64,000 nucleotides of DNA from Channa striata (Eukaryota > Chordata > Actinopteri > Anabantiformes > Channidae), in the NCBI GenBank assembly GCA_033026295.1, contig CM065176.1, positions 7,915,945 to 7,979,944 on the forward strand, written 5' to 3'. The notes under the pieces are model-generated. The model saw nothing but the letters and a program-made list of their open reading frames with translations, did no database searches and was not told the DNA's origin. The translations under genes and the position numbers were made by a program. Positions 1 through 11,838 of the stretch are shown one piece after another. Every line of letters starts with the position of its first letter. Within the stretch, counting starts at the first letter, position 1.

Positions 1-2549
1 ATCCATCAGTCAGCAAAGTGTGTGGTGTTGTCATTACTGCAGCAAGTCGTAATCATGTGGTCACCGGCGTTGTCAAAACACATGAGGTACGGTGGCAACA
101 GTAATTGAATTGTCAAATCTTCAATATCATAGCACATGCTGTTCACCACCTTTATACAAAAGAATTTGTGTTTCATATGACATTTTGCTGCTGAGTAATG
201 AACACGTGGACACAAATCAATAGGAATGGGACAATGTGAAAGGCAAGTTTTTGAGATCAGCTCACACAGCAGTAACTACATGTTATAGGAGGAGGGCTGC
301 ATTGATGGAGGGTTTGAGATGAGTGTAGCCATGAGAAGTGATAGCGAGATGGATTTGGGTGTTTCTTTTCTTCTCTTCATTTATTTTTATTTTCTCTCTG
401 ACAGCTTGAAAAATGGTTTAGCAATGAAAATAAAACATATAGTGCTTGATAAAAATAGAATGCTGTCAGAGTCATATTCCCCTGAAGCTTTATAGAAATT
501 GCCTTTTCTGCATTCATTTATCAAAAAAAATGCAGCGGTTTGTTTAGTCCCACGAGGAAACACTGTTGCAGTATCTATGTTCTTTACACGACAGAGAACC
601 TTCTAATTGTCTGAATGCTTTTATGGTTTTGAGCACTAGAGGTAATTTTGAAATTGATTTAGAATCCAAAGATTTAGACAGTAAATGGTTGAAATGGCAC
701 CTCCGGTCAACCCAGCACATTTTATCTGTGATCATTGACAGAAAATATCATAGATCGTATTTTACTTTTTAATTTTAAAAAATTGTACTTCCGAAGTGGT
801 CCCACAATAATGTTCTCATTATAATCACATCACATCCACATTTGGATGAGCAACATAATCAAATATTATATGCTAGTGAGAGCGGGGCTGATTATTAAAC
901 ATAATCTCACAACACACTTCCGTATAATTAAAAAAAACAAAGAAAAAAACATGTAATCTCTCTGCTATAGCATTAATTTAACTAAAAATATAAAAGCTGC
1001 TGTTCTGGACTTTGTCCACCCCTAAGAAATAAAGCTTTTCAACATTAAAATCTGCCTAAATAAATAAATACTTGTAGCCTGGTTTACTGGATTTATGCAC
1101 CTCCACAGCTTCCATCCAGCAATACAACATGTAATTCACCACTCCAGACTTTTAAAGTAAAAACTCCAGAGGAGGAGCTACTAACGTAACTTTGAGGGGA
1201 AAGACAAATTTAAACACCCGGCATGACACCTACAGAAGTGAATTGAATGAAAATGTAGGTTGTACAGCTCAATTTGCCTCTCCTTTAAGAGACCAGGAGT
1301 AACTCCTGTTTAGTAATACATAAATGGAAACATAAATGTTTTAGTAATAAATTTATGTTATGTTCTCACTAAATAACCAACAAAATGGTGTTAAGACTGA
1401 ATTCAGTGTGAACCTACCTTTCACACTGACATTCAAGTAAACTTTTCATCTACCATTATAGTCTACCACTTCCCATCTGTTCAGTAAATCGCTTTATAGC
1501 TGTGCACCTGCAAAACTAGTAGCATTCCATCATGTTAACTGTTCCTTACATACTGTACATCATGACAGAAAAAAGAAAATGAAATAATCTAAAACATACT
1601 TCTAAATAGCAGCTTACATCATAGTAGTGCATAGTGGTGCGTGCAACAGTAGCGTGTGCATTAGTTCACATCGCTTTCTTTTAAAGCCCTGTACACAAGG
1701 ACACGGGCTTGGTCTCAACATAGGGACAAAACAGACCACGAGGCTAAAAGTCGACTACAAGGGTCAAGCTGGTCATGAAGCAATAGCCTATTGTTAAAAG
1801 CAAACAGGACAAAGCACTTTAAACTCCTTTTCCTTTGTGGATAGAAAAATACTTTGTCTTTGTCTCTGTAAATTAAACGGGGAAAGTGCACCTGAAACAA
1901 ACCAGCTGCAGAATTTAAATTACCATATAAAATCAAAGGGCACATGGCTAATTTGCATTTAGACCACTTAGCTCTGACAAGATTTTAGCAGATTTAATGT
2001 ACACAACCTCACTGACTACACAATCCCAAAGCACACACTCACCTGGCTAAATAACGGGCTACTCAAACACACTTGGTGAGCAATTAAACACACATTTCAA
2101 CAAACGTTGTTCACATATGGTACCAGTAGCATCCCTGTGGTTACTAGGGTTACCTTGAAGAAGAGCCCGTCTGTTTGTCTTGCTCTTTACCTCCTCTCCA
2201 GGAACACAATCCCTTGTTTTCCCTCTATGTCCATGAACAGCGGCTCTCAAACTTTCCACTTTTCTTTACCACTGAAGCCAGGATTTCTTGGCTGCGCCAC
2301 TGGCTGTAGGAACTACTCAACAAACAATTTTTGGTTGGGGGAATGTTGCCCTAGTTGGTCACCACATTGTAATGGACTATTTGCTTCAGGATTTCAGCAA
2401 ATTTTCTTTCTGGGACTTGTAGATACCAGTGGTTTAGAGTTTTGAAAAACTGGCACAGTGCTGAGTGATGAGTTGTTTACATGCACGTTTTAATCTCTCT
2501 CCTCATGAAGTAAGTAAGTAGTTGAAGTTGGACCAAAGATAGTTGTTTT
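1..2549. other. intronic sequence, no feature recognised
   Basis: AT-rich unique-looking DNA. Short open frames occur on both strands, for example 2107-2445, but they lack recognisable domains. Nothing further can be supported here. Confidence 0.5.
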
Positions 2550-2550
2550 G

Positions 2551-2615
2551 TTACATTAATATTTAGTCATTTGGCAGACACTTTTATTCAAAGAGACATA
2601 AAAGTGAGGGACAAA
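2551..2615 (+). repeat. short dispersed teleost repeat (ttggcagacactttt type)
   Basis: The stretch around tagtcatttggcagaca, followed by a degraded form of ttatccaaagcgac, is a short sequence found in very many copies in fish genomes. I recognise it from memory and do not assign it to a class. It is degraded here. Confidence 0.45.
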
Positions 2616-2769
2616 GCCAGCAAAAAATCTAATTCAAGGAGAAAACATTAAAGCAAAGTTCTATGAGAAGAAATGCAAGGGCATATAATAAAAAAAAAAA
2701 AAAGTGAAAACCATGTCTTTACTCATATTAAACTTGTTTCTATCGGGTCTAGATTGAGCAGTCCATGTA

Positions 2770-2993
2770 AATGAAAACCATTAAAGTCTGACTTTCGTGC
2801 ATTAAAATATATCCTTACCTCTACTAGAAAATTGCCTCCACATGACATCACTTGGAGGTGATGTCATGTGGAGGAGTTTTTCAGCTCGAATCAAATAAAT
2901 AATTTTAATGAGTAAGAGGGAAGTTTAAAATCGGTGCAGATTTCCACTAAAGTCAAAGAAAGCAAGTTGAAAATTGGTGAAGTTGCCCCTTTA
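2770..2993. mobile_element. MITE-like repeat family, copy 1 (internally deleted)
   Basis: This is the shortest of three related copies in the window (the others are near 25.5 and 34.7 kb). It shares the right half with them: a GATGTCATGTGGAGGA arm, an A-rich stretch, the motif ctaaagtcaaagaaagcaag, then ttgaaaattggtgaagttg and a ccccttta end. In the longer copies two complementary arms are separated by more than 100 bp. Here they have been brought together, giving a perfect 17-bp inverted repeat with a 6-bp loop at about 2834-2873. The left terminus is not clear. Confidence 0.65.
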
Positions 2994-5900
2994 CTGTAAG
3001 CGCATAGGAAGTTCCATCTTCAACAATCTCAACTTTTTGAATATTGAGAGTGAAGCTGCTGTGTGTGCAGAAGAAACCAATTCAGTTGTAGTGGTGATAA
3101 GTTGTAAATCAACTTGATATAAGCTAAAAAAACAACAATTTAATAATAACTGCAGGTCCTGCTTCCCACTTCAGTAAACAGTATTTCATTATTTTTACTA
3201 TGACATAAGACTTTTCTAAAAGACGGAGATACAAGCTGATAAACTGGGGTGTTGAACATAAACAGCCATTTTCTAAATGAATCGTGATGTACTGAATCTC
3301 TTGAGGATTTATTATATGTCAGTCTGCATTAATAGACCTTGATTGTTTTCCTAAGGCGAATAAAAAGACACTCCATTCAGTGACCCGTGTCTTTATACGA
3401 AAACTGGTGATCTTATTTTGGAGATATTTTTGTGATTGTTGTGGCCTAGAATTCCTGACTACTTTTTAAAAAAATATGTGATGCATGGGGTTGGGTTACT
3501 AACTACCCCATGAAAACATTGAATTTTTATATATTTTGATATATGAAATAATTAATGTGACAATGCTGATCTTGTAGTTATTCTGACAGTGATCTGCTCA
3601 CTAATGCATCTGACCTCTTTTCACCTTTTTCCTGGTAAGCACACTATAATTGTGTCCTTAAGGACGCATTTCCTGAACCTGCTTTACTTTTCGACTCATG
3701 GCCATGCGACAGTAACTGAATTATGCAGAGCAAAAGAAAAAAAAAGTCAGCAACTTCAGATTTGACATCTAACACGGTGCATAAGTATTTATAATGCTGA
3801 CACAGAAATGACTTCAAGAGACCTCTAGCAAAATTTGCCAAAGGAAAGTGGAAGAGTAGGAAGCACATATGCAGGTTGCTACAGTACAGACACACGGACA
3901 CACACATCCAGGTACACGAGGTAGACAATACACTTGCAAAAGGAATAGAGCTGTGAAAATCCAAACTTACCATTACAAGAATGTCTACACATCAGCCACA
4001 CAAGATACTGAATAGCAACAAGAGGCATCTTTCAGCTATTTTTAAAATATGATGCTGTTGGCACAGTTTTTTACATTTTCAACATACTTAAACATAGATA
4101 CAGTATAAGGACTAACTTCAGTTCTACAGGTCGTTTCTCACATTTGCAGTATGCCCATGTGTCCGAGAAATCACAAGAGACAAAGTGCTGCTGATGTGGA
4201 TCATACAGAAAATGTCTTTTATATAAAAAGCAGCTTTTAGTCAGCGGTGAATGTGACAGATGGTTGTTTGAAGCTGAGCAGTAATTTTTGGACATTCCTG
4301 CCATGTTTGATGAATATATCAACAGAATACCAGTCAGTAAACTCCTAGCAGATATCTTTGGAGCCTAATTTTTACAAAGTGTATTAAAGAGATTATGTTC
4401 CTGTTTATGAATCACTTATTATGGCTTTCTGTGTGTATATGGGCAGTATTTGTGTATTGTATAGTATACGTGTGATGTTTATGAAGGCTCTTTGTATCTC
4501 CTTGTTCCTCTGTCCCACTAATCACAATGTTGACAGGCCTCCTCAGAGATGCAGATTACATCAAGTTGCCTCATTCACTTTCATCTCCACCAAGAGGAGC
4601 AATGACCTCGAACGTGCATTGAAATTACAGTAATGATTGCAATTCAAATTAGGTTTATTTCACACTGTACACTGCTGTTGCATTCTTGCCAGCACGCCTC
4701 CTGAATGTTTCTGTTTCCTCTTCTTTGACATGAATGCAAACAGTTGAAAATGCGTGAAGCATTATGGGTTTAGGAGGCCGTATTTTTGATGGACCGGGAG
4801 ATTCAGACGGCCATGGCTAATATATTTTTGAGTGACATTTTATCTTGGCAATCTTGCTGATCTTAATGAGATTTCTGTCCTTCACTGGTGTGTGTTCACG
4901 CGTCAGTGTATGTGCATGTCTCTGCTGGCTGCGATTAAGTGGAAAAAGAGCGCCTATCGAACAATTTGTTTCTGACAGCGAAGGCGTACAGCCTAGAGGA
5001 GGCGGGACCTCTGCTGACCTTGGATTGCTGACTGGACGAAGGGGTTTATGACTTGCAGGATTTTCTCATTAAAATCTCCTTCAGGTCGATTACTCAAGTC
5101 AGGAAGCTGAAAAATGCATTTTTAGAAACATGACCATTAGTCAAGATTATTAACAGCCACTGTGCTTCATCTTTACAAAACATTAAATCCATAGTAGTTG
5201 TTGACAATAGTGTGTCCAGTGTGATTCTGAACATTGTACCTGGACTCCTGTTTTTCCAAATTGCATGCCAATGAAATATGACCAGACTTCAGAGTTCTGG
5301 TGTGTTTAAATGGTTTACATGTCTGTGGTTGTTATGTGATTACTTCCCTGCTGGTATTTAATAGGCGTGCTGTGAATGCCCTCAAAGAAGTTCACATTAA
5401 TGCCTAGTTTATGTCACACACACAGCTAGAGACAAAATGAATGTGTTTGTGTGCCCTGGCCGCTATATTAAGCGTGCACTTTGGTCTTGCCTCTTGTTGC
5501 ATCAGAAGTGAAAGTAAAAAAAAAAAAAAAAAAACAGAAGAATAAAGGAGAGTGAAGAAGAGGATGCTGCATCTTCACATTTCACAAAATAATTTTTTTG
5601 TGTTTTTAGAGTTAGCTGGCTCACATGGAACATTCAATTTTAAACAGCAGGTGTTCTGAGATGAATTTTTTTGATTTAGATACATATTATCAAAATGGGG
5701 TCTTATCTCTGCCACTGAAGATTTTACAGCCTACTCTACGAATGTTGTTGAGATTTTCTGGATTTTCTGCTCCACAGTGCTCTCCTGGAAAAAAAAAATC
5801 TATGACAAACCTATGGAGAGAAAGTGGTGCAGCAATATGCAAAAATGTCAAACATTCTGTACCTAGAAACATACAGTAAATACTGAATATATCAAGCAAT

Positions 5901-6288
5901 CAGTCAAAAAGCGGTAAGTCACCACGTGTTTTGATGTCAGAAAGGAAACAGCAGGGAACAATAAACAAGAACACGTTCGTCATACGCCAGCTTGCATGAA
6001 AAGTCAATGTTGTGAACCACTGTTAACTGAAATGACATGTTGGGAAACAGAAGAACAGAGAAGCACGATTCTTGTTTTCTGTATATTTTCTACTACAATG
6101 CAACCGTATTCCCACCAGACCAATTGCAAAGCTTCAGCGCAGCTATTTAAAAAACATGGCAAGTCCGACCTAAGCAGCATAGCAGAGAAAACATTTTTTG
6201 CTTAACTACTCTTAGAAGAAGCTTTAAGGAGATTTAGAAGTGAGTGAAAAGAAATAAAGAAATCATAAAGTGCTGCATGTGGCATAGG
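2994..6288. other. intronic sequence, no gene recognised
   Basis: AT-rich intron with a poly-A run near 5517-5534 and a short palindrome around 3486-3512 (catggggt and its complement). The open frames at 3644-3973 (-) and 5625-5879 (+) look like chance. No transposon family was recognised. Confidence 0.5.
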
Positions 6289-6290
6289 TA

Positions 6291-7075
6291 CCGTATTTTC
6301 CGGACCATAAGCCGCTACTTTTTTCCGACGTTTTGAACCATGCGGCTTTTACAGAGATGCGGCTTTTCTATGAATTTTTCTGCAGCCCTCAGATGGGCGC
6401 TTAGATGGAAGTCAGTGCAAACAAAAAGCGCCAGTTTTATTCTTAGCGCATGCAACCCAAGACGCACAACAGCAAAATACGGTAATATTTTTACACCTCA
6501 CCCCCTCATAATGGAAAACACGCGAAGAAATTCCTATGATGCAGCTTTTAATTTGAAGCCATCGATCTGGCTATCCGTGAAGGAAATCGAGTGTGACAGT
6601 GGTTTCAATGCTCAGGAGGAAGATGAATAGCGATTTGTGGTTTCAGTGCACGGGAGAAACTTTAATAGTTGCGCGTGTATGAATAAAGACTTATGGTACA
6701 AAATCTTTTGTTGAGCGCAGCAACTCCTGCATAATTCGTGAAGAATAAGAGACGCCTTCTCCTTTGGCTATGGAACAAGCCGTTTATTTATAACAAGGAC
6801 GTTTTTGTCGGCTCTGTACATTCGACATGTGTTATACCAGCTACACATACACGTAAACGCACTCTTTACCGTAATGCCGGTAAAACAGCGCACAGAACAT
6901 CCTCATGCCTACTGTGAACAATGAGTAGGAGCGCATACAACAGATATTATTTCTCAGCCTGGATATTGCCGGCTTATAGTCCGATGCGGTTTATATGTGA
7001 CAAAATATATATTTCTTTTAAATTTTAGCGGGTGCGGCCTAAATTTAGGTGCGCTCTATAGTCCAGAATTTACGG
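6291..7075 (+). mobile_element. pogo-like (Tc1/mariner superfamily) internally deleted element
   Basis: The 785-bp element starts CCGTATTTTCCGGACCATAA and ends with an imperfect complement, ctatagtccagaatttacgg. These are terminal inverted repeats of about 25 bp, flanked on both sides by TA (6289-6290 and 7076-7077), the target-site duplication expected of Tc1/mariner and pogo elements. Inside are GC-rich subterminal repeats (gcggctt, gtgcggcct) and a remnant of the transposase gene's N-terminus. The middle of that gene is missing, so the copy cannot mobilise itself. Fish genomes carry many such elements. The pogo assignment comes from the remnant coding motif and the TA duplication. Confidence 0.75.
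6513..6630 (+). pseudogene. remnant of a pogo/CENP-B-type transposase N-terminus
   Basis: From the ATG at 6511 the frame reads MENTRRNSYDAAFNLK. After a +1/-2 shift it continues IDLAIREGNRV, which together resemble the start of the helix-turn-helix DNA-binding region of pogo-like transposases in fish. The frame then runs into an acidic end (FNAQEEDE) and a stop at 6628-6630. That looks like the protein's acidic C-terminus joined directly to its N-terminus by a large internal deletion. The DDE catalytic core is absent. The gene is dead. Confidence 0.65.
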
Positions 7076-7077
7076 TA

Positions 7078-7880
7078 ATGTGTTTAAGACAAACGTCTGT
7101 AGCTTAATACAATAGTACAACGCAAGATGGCAGTGTTTTTGTGATCTTTGATTTAAAAAAACTGTACATCAGTTACGTTGATTAAGAGCCATTGTCTTTT
7201 ATCTCTTTATAAATTTTTAGTACATTTATGGACAACAGTCTTTAAGTCTCTGCTGTTCATGTGTACATCCAAACTTTGATGTCCAGCAAGACATATTGAC
7301 CTCTGTTTCTTGGTTTCAGTCACAGATTACAGTAGAAAATGTGCACAATCCCATTTGTTGCAACAAATATCCCCAAGTCTCTGTGGGATTTGTGGCTGTG
7401 CAGCATCCATCTCCCATCACTGTCATCCTGAGCCTCTCCAGCCCACTGTCCATCCCTAGGACTTTCTCACAATGCTGTTATTTAACTCCAGTTCTTTTTC
7501 GCCTCCACAGCAGAATCTTCTCAGTAGAGAATTGTGTTCCACATGGCTCAAGTTCTGTCCGTAGAAAATGTAATTTTGTACAGTGTACAAAGCCAATAGC
7601 ATCTTGGGCAACAGTTATCTAATGTCAGCATCCATAGTATCCAAAAAATGAAACGAAAAATTTCTTCAAAAGAATTTGCTACATTACCTATACTCTTACA
7701 GTAAACGTTTTCATTCACAATAAATTCCTAATTACCACCAACACTGAGGTCGCATCTTACCAATGTCCTACTTAAAGCGTTGCAAACATGAAAAAAAAAA
7801 GTAAACTTAATAGCAGTTAGATTAAATCAACAAACTGCAATTCTCTGCATTTATTGTTTAAGAATCTGAGCCAACATATG
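7078..7880. other. intronic sequence, no feature recognised
   Basis: Unassigned AT-rich DNA between the pogo-like and Tc1-like elements. The open frame 7296-7622 (+) has no recognisable domain. A poly-A tract lies near 7791-7800. Confidence 0.45.
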
Positions 7881-7899
7881 ACATTGTTAATTGCATATG

Positions 7900-8943
7900 C
7901 AGAGAACATTTGGCAAGAACCTATCAACCGGACAATTACAGTAAACCTTTATGAAGCTAGAGAGGCATATCAAAATGTTTGATTTTGATATACGTGTGTT
8001 TGGGGAGACCAGTACTAGCTTTCTACCCAAGACAGTAATCCAGAAATGGAAGAAATGAGGACACAGTAAGACTCTTGCAAGAAGTGGAGGACCAAGAAAA
8101 AAAAAAAAAACTAAAGAGGCGCTAGGAAAGTTGCTCGAGAGCTGGATGTAACAACCCCCCCTGGAAAAAAAAAAAACCCACAGAGGAGCTGACAAATTTC
8201 TTAGAGGAAACTGGAAAAGTCCTCATCTTTACAGTCAAGTGTAGTCTTCACAAGTCTGGATTGTTTGAGAGAAAAGCAATGAGGACGCCTTTGTTTCCCT
8301 TTAGATATAAGGCAGCAGGCTTGGAGTGTCCTAAGGAGCATGTGAACACAAAAATAAAATTTTGGAACAAGATAATGTGCTCTGATGAGACCACAGGTGA
8401 ATTAATGGGTCATTATTTAAAAAAAACTGTCTATGAATAGTGGAAACCCCATTCCCACAGTCAAGCCTGGTGGAGGCTCACCGATGTTATGTGGGTGTAT
8501 GTCTGCATCAGAGACAAAAGAAAAAGTTGAATGTTTTACCACGGCCTTCCCAGTCTCCACACTTAAATATCATTGAAAACCTGTGGATGGATTTGAAGAA
8601 GGCTGTACAGGACCGACAACCAAACAATGGGGTAGACTTGGAACAATGATGCAGTGAAGAATGGACTGAAATTACACTTGAAAGGACACAAATGCTGCTC
8701 GGGGGGGGTCTAAAGAGGATGGTGGAGGCTGCAAAGGAAGAGGGAGGACATGCAACGTATTGCATCTTGCACAGACATAATTTTAACTACTTTCTTTTTA
8801 TACATGACACTCTTTACTTCTGATAGTGAAGAAATATTTGTACCAGCTCAAGGTACATAAAATATTTTGGTAATGAGAGAACATTTTTGATTTTCTCTTT
8901 TTGTCATTTCAACATAAGGTGATGTAAACTTTCACTCGGCTGT
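7900..8943 (+). mobile_element. Tc1-like DNA transposon relic, 5' end lost
   Basis: The right end is a clear Tc1-type terminal repeat: it runs through aacataaggtgatgtaaact to ttcactcggctg and abuts a TA dinucleotide at 8943-8944. To its left is a degraded + strand transposase reading frame (see the pseudogene entry). No complementary left terminus (cagccgagtgaaagt type) was found, so the 5' end is deleted or too decayed to recognise. The left boundary given is approximate. Confidence 0.8.
7990..8650 (+). pseudogene. decayed Tc1-family DDE transposase
   Basis: Tc1 transposases cut and paste their own element using a bipartite helix-turn-helix DNA-binding domain and a DD(34)E catalytic core. 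Recognisable pieces in order are: a second-HTH stretch (VIQKWKK, then an ARSGGPRK, GRPR-like motif) near 8030-8100; FWNKIMCSDET at 8361-8393 with the first-aspartate region; VKPGGGSPMLCGC at 8460-8498, in another frame; and PSQSPHLNIIENLWMDLKKA at 8545-8604, with the catalytic glutamate region. The segment that should carry the second aspartate is deleted between the last two pieces. Stop codons and frameshifts make it nonfunctional. Confidence 0.8.
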
Positions 8944-8945
8944 AC

Positions 8946-9944
8946 ATAGGCAACAATCACACATCATACACTGTGGGTCGCTCTGTGGACTGCTGTATTC
9001 TATCATCGGTTTGCTTTCTGGCCCTGGCTTAACCTGCTAGTACCTGACCAAAATATCTTGTACATTTTTGTCACCATCCACACATTTATTTCAGTCCTGC
9101 TAGTCTGCGTTGCGCAGATAACAGACCTTGCACAAAGAAGGTTGTAAACAGTCAGCTTATATGTAAGTGTTGATTCTCACTGGGATCAGCAGCATCAACA
9201 ATGCATAGATACATCGAATAAAAGGAAGGAATTTACTGTAATGCTCAAAAAGCTTTTGTCAGGGAGCTTATAGACTGTGTACTGCAATTAGAGATTCCTT
9301 GTTTGTTGTTTTTAAACCGTTTTTATACTCCACATATTCACAATATACTTGATCGTTGATTGAATCCAAGTTGTGTGACAGCTTTATTCTGAATAAACTG
9401 CTTTAAATGGAAATTGATTCAACCATGTCCCACACACTTCTAAAGATCCTTCTTACCGCATTGTTCTTCTGTGACACACAGAGATACAGAAAGCTTGTGT
9501 ATCATACAACACTGTAGCCCAGAGCACTACCTCGATATGAAGAGATCAGACCATCCACCAAGAGCAATATAGCCCTGTACATCTTTGACAAGTTAAAGGT
9601 CAGACTGAAAGATTTCTGCCCTGGCACTCACCCTCAAGCCATCTTTTTGAACATCTGTCAGTGCTTCATAGTTTTTATAGTCTCAAAACAATATCCCAAA
9701 TGAAATATGTTTGTAAAAACTGGATTTAACCTGTAACCTCTTTGTCTTAATGTAACTGTGTTTTGCTCTTTTCATCTCTCCTTATTGGTCATTGGCTTTT
9801 TTATCTATCTCTCTCCTCTTTCTGTCTCCCTCTCCAGTTTTTCTTAGTATCCATGATTATAGCATGTGTATTGCATATGTGGGATTACAGTTTTTAATTA
9901 GTATGTATAAAAATGCAAGATAGGAATAGAAACACCTAAAAAAC
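8946..9944. other. intronic sequence, no feature recognised
   Basis: AT-rich DNA between two transposon relics. I see no repeat family, RNA gene or coding region. Confidence 0.45.
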
Positions 9945-10160
9945 GAATGGTTATGTCTATAACCTCTATTCCATGAAGAAATGGAACGAAGTACAACACT
10001 AGTATGGGGCATTACGCCTCGTGTGGCCTGGCTGAAGACACCTTTATTATACGCCATGTAGCCTGGCAACCTGTGGTGATGTATGTGCAGCCCCACCTGC
10101 ACTTATAAACCCCTATCACCACAGTTGTCCCCTCAGTTCGAAAGTCGCTCTTCACTGAGC
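9945..10160. repeat. left inverted terminal repeat of the DIRS-like element (3' end of the element)
   Basis: It begins gaatggttatgtctataacc. From about 9990 it is the inverted counterpart of 11839-11990, at roughly 75-80 percent by eye. Its outer 40 bases recur inverted at 10199-10240. Confidence 0.65.
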
Positions 10161-10198
10161 TCAGATGTGAAGTGGGCACAGTGGTGTAGCTCGTTTCT

Positions 10199-10278
10199 TT
10201 CCTTCATGGAACGGCGGTTATAGACATAACCATTCATTCAACCATTTCACAACACGTTTAGTCGATTCACTCGGTGCA
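10199..10278. repeat. internal complementary region of the DIRS-like element
   Basis: Read on the minus strand, this segment joins the right outer edge (cgagtgaatcgact) to the left outer edge (gaatggttatgtctataacc), as a circular junction would. In DIRS elements this region is thought to template completion of the termini during replication. Confidence 0.6.
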
Positions 10279-10569
10279 GCCCTATATATTCACGCCCGGC
10301 CGAGCTGCTTCCAAATTTAAGGACAAAATCTCCAAAAACCACTTTGAACAGAATGGGCCACTAAAGATGCGTTGACATCAAAGAACAAAACTGGACAAAA
10401 GTGTGCGAAGAAGCCCAACTAGCTGCTTCACAAATTTCACCAACAGAAACCCCTTTAATTACCCCACGGGGTGAGGGAACACCTTTGCTGCTATAAGCCT
10501 TGGAAGTGGGAAAGACAAGGTTTACACAGAGCTCTGCCCTTCACTAGGTTGACAAAGCAAACAGCACTG

Positions 10570-11410
10570 CGCCTCAGCCTGTTTATTCTGCAACTCGAAT
10601 TCAGCTTGAATAGCATTAAACGACTGGCCATACAAATTCTCGGCAGATGCCACCAGTTCATCAAGGTATATGGCCCGGTTCCTGTCTGGGTCACAACATT
10701 GTTCACAATGTTACATACAGAGAGTTTAGACAGATGTCATTCAGATTTCGTTCGGACTTCTATGGTCCAAGCTCGCCAGACAAATCGCCTGGTAGGTCTG
10801 GAGTTCTTGGACGGGAGGAGAGTGGGTCCAGACACCCCATGGTTGCGTGAATGTGCCAGGTAAGCCACAAAGGAAGGTTCCATAGGTGGTGAGCTAAACA
10901 GCCCAGCTTTCTCAGCCCAAACCAGATCCAAATACTGTACCCAGGGACCGTGAGGCGAGTAGACAAGAGTTTACCCTTTGATAAAGTTAACTCCGAGCTG
11001 AAGTCAGTGTACATACGCAGGGAATTCATGACAGTTGTCAGTTCAGGGGAAAGGAAAAAACCTGTGAGCCTCGACTGTTTCTGAGCCGGCTGTGGGCCAG
11101 GCCACTGAACTTCCAGTTTCCCAGCTGCTCAACAGAACAGGAAGAAAAAGGAAGCAATTCCCTGAGTGATGCTGATGTCAAGCACGTCATCATCATCATG
11201 ATCAGTGGTCAACGCTAGATCATGGTACTCCAGCCCCTCCGCATGATCCATCTGCACTTTGCAGCTAAGAGCAGGGACATGAGATGGAAAATCCTCACCG
11301 GCAGAAACAGGCAAAACTGGTCCAACACACTCGGAGAGGAGGGGATCCTGCTGAGCGACTGCGGCCTTTCCCAGCACCCTTTCAACAAACGTGACCCGAT
11401 GTTCTAGCAA
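10570..11410 (-). pseudogene. decayed ORF1 (gag-like) of a DIRS-like element
   Basis: On the minus strand several blocks recall ORF1 of fish DIRS-like elements. An acidic stretch DHDDDDVLDIS lies near 11175-11208. EPSFVAYLAHSRNHGVSGPT is at 10821-10880. YGQSFNAIQAEFELQNKQAE is at 10573-10632 in a different frame. The last two are conserved blocks near the middle and end of ORF1 as I remember it. The frames differ, stops intervene, and the distance between blocks is shorter than expected, so there are frameshifts and a deletion. ORF1 is presumed to encode a nucleocapsid-like structural protein. The overlapping plus-strand frame at 10471-10863 is a shadow of this region. Confidence 0.6.
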
Positions 11411-11461
11411 CAGACGGGGCAGGCTTCGTGCTCATTTTCCTTGTGCAAATAGAAGCTACAT

Positions 11462-11640
11462 CCCAGCGGCCTGGTAGCGCAATGGTTCGAGCAGCTGGAT
11501 GGTATACATGAATGGGGTGCAAAACTGTGGGATTAAAATCCCAGCCTACCCATAAAGTCCCTACTCTCTCAAAGTGTTTCCTTGAGTGAGACACTCAGCA
11601 CTAGTTCCCCGGGTGCCTGTGGACGACAATAAAGGTTCAA
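11462..11640 (+). mobile_element. tRNA-derived SINE
   Basis: The head resembles a tRNA gene: ggtagcgcaatggttcgagc fits an RNA polymerase III A box, and gggattaaaatccc, about 50 bp on, fits a B box/T-stem-loop. The body includes ccttgagtgagacactcagc, and the tail ends gacaataaaggttc, as in many fish SINEs whose 3' end is borrowed from a partner LINE. Anticodon and acceptor pairing are not tRNA-like enough for a real tRNA gene. It lies in the leader between the right terminal repeat and ORF1 of the DIRS-like element, so it inserted later or was carried within it. Confidence 0.65.
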
Positions 11641-11838
11641 GTCAAGCACGTCCCTGAGGACAGGGTCGGACAGTGGACTTTGTCTTTGGCCTGTCTTAAA
11701 CAGCAACTAACACACACAACTCACCAGCTGTGGCTGCTAACACCAACAAGAACAGTTAAGAAAACTTTAAGTCAAGTTCTGATGAGAGAGCTAATTAGCA
11801 ATGGCTAGTTAACTCGAAATCATAAGGTGGTCCTTGCG

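Noticed and set aside
10471..10863. 130-codon open frame on the + strand
   Set aside because: It is the shadow of the minus-strand DIRS-like ORF1 remnant, which has recognisable motifs.
11462..11535. possible tRNA gene
   Set aside because: A- and B-box-like sequences are present, but cloverleaf pairing is poor and a SINE body and tail follow, so it is called a SINE.
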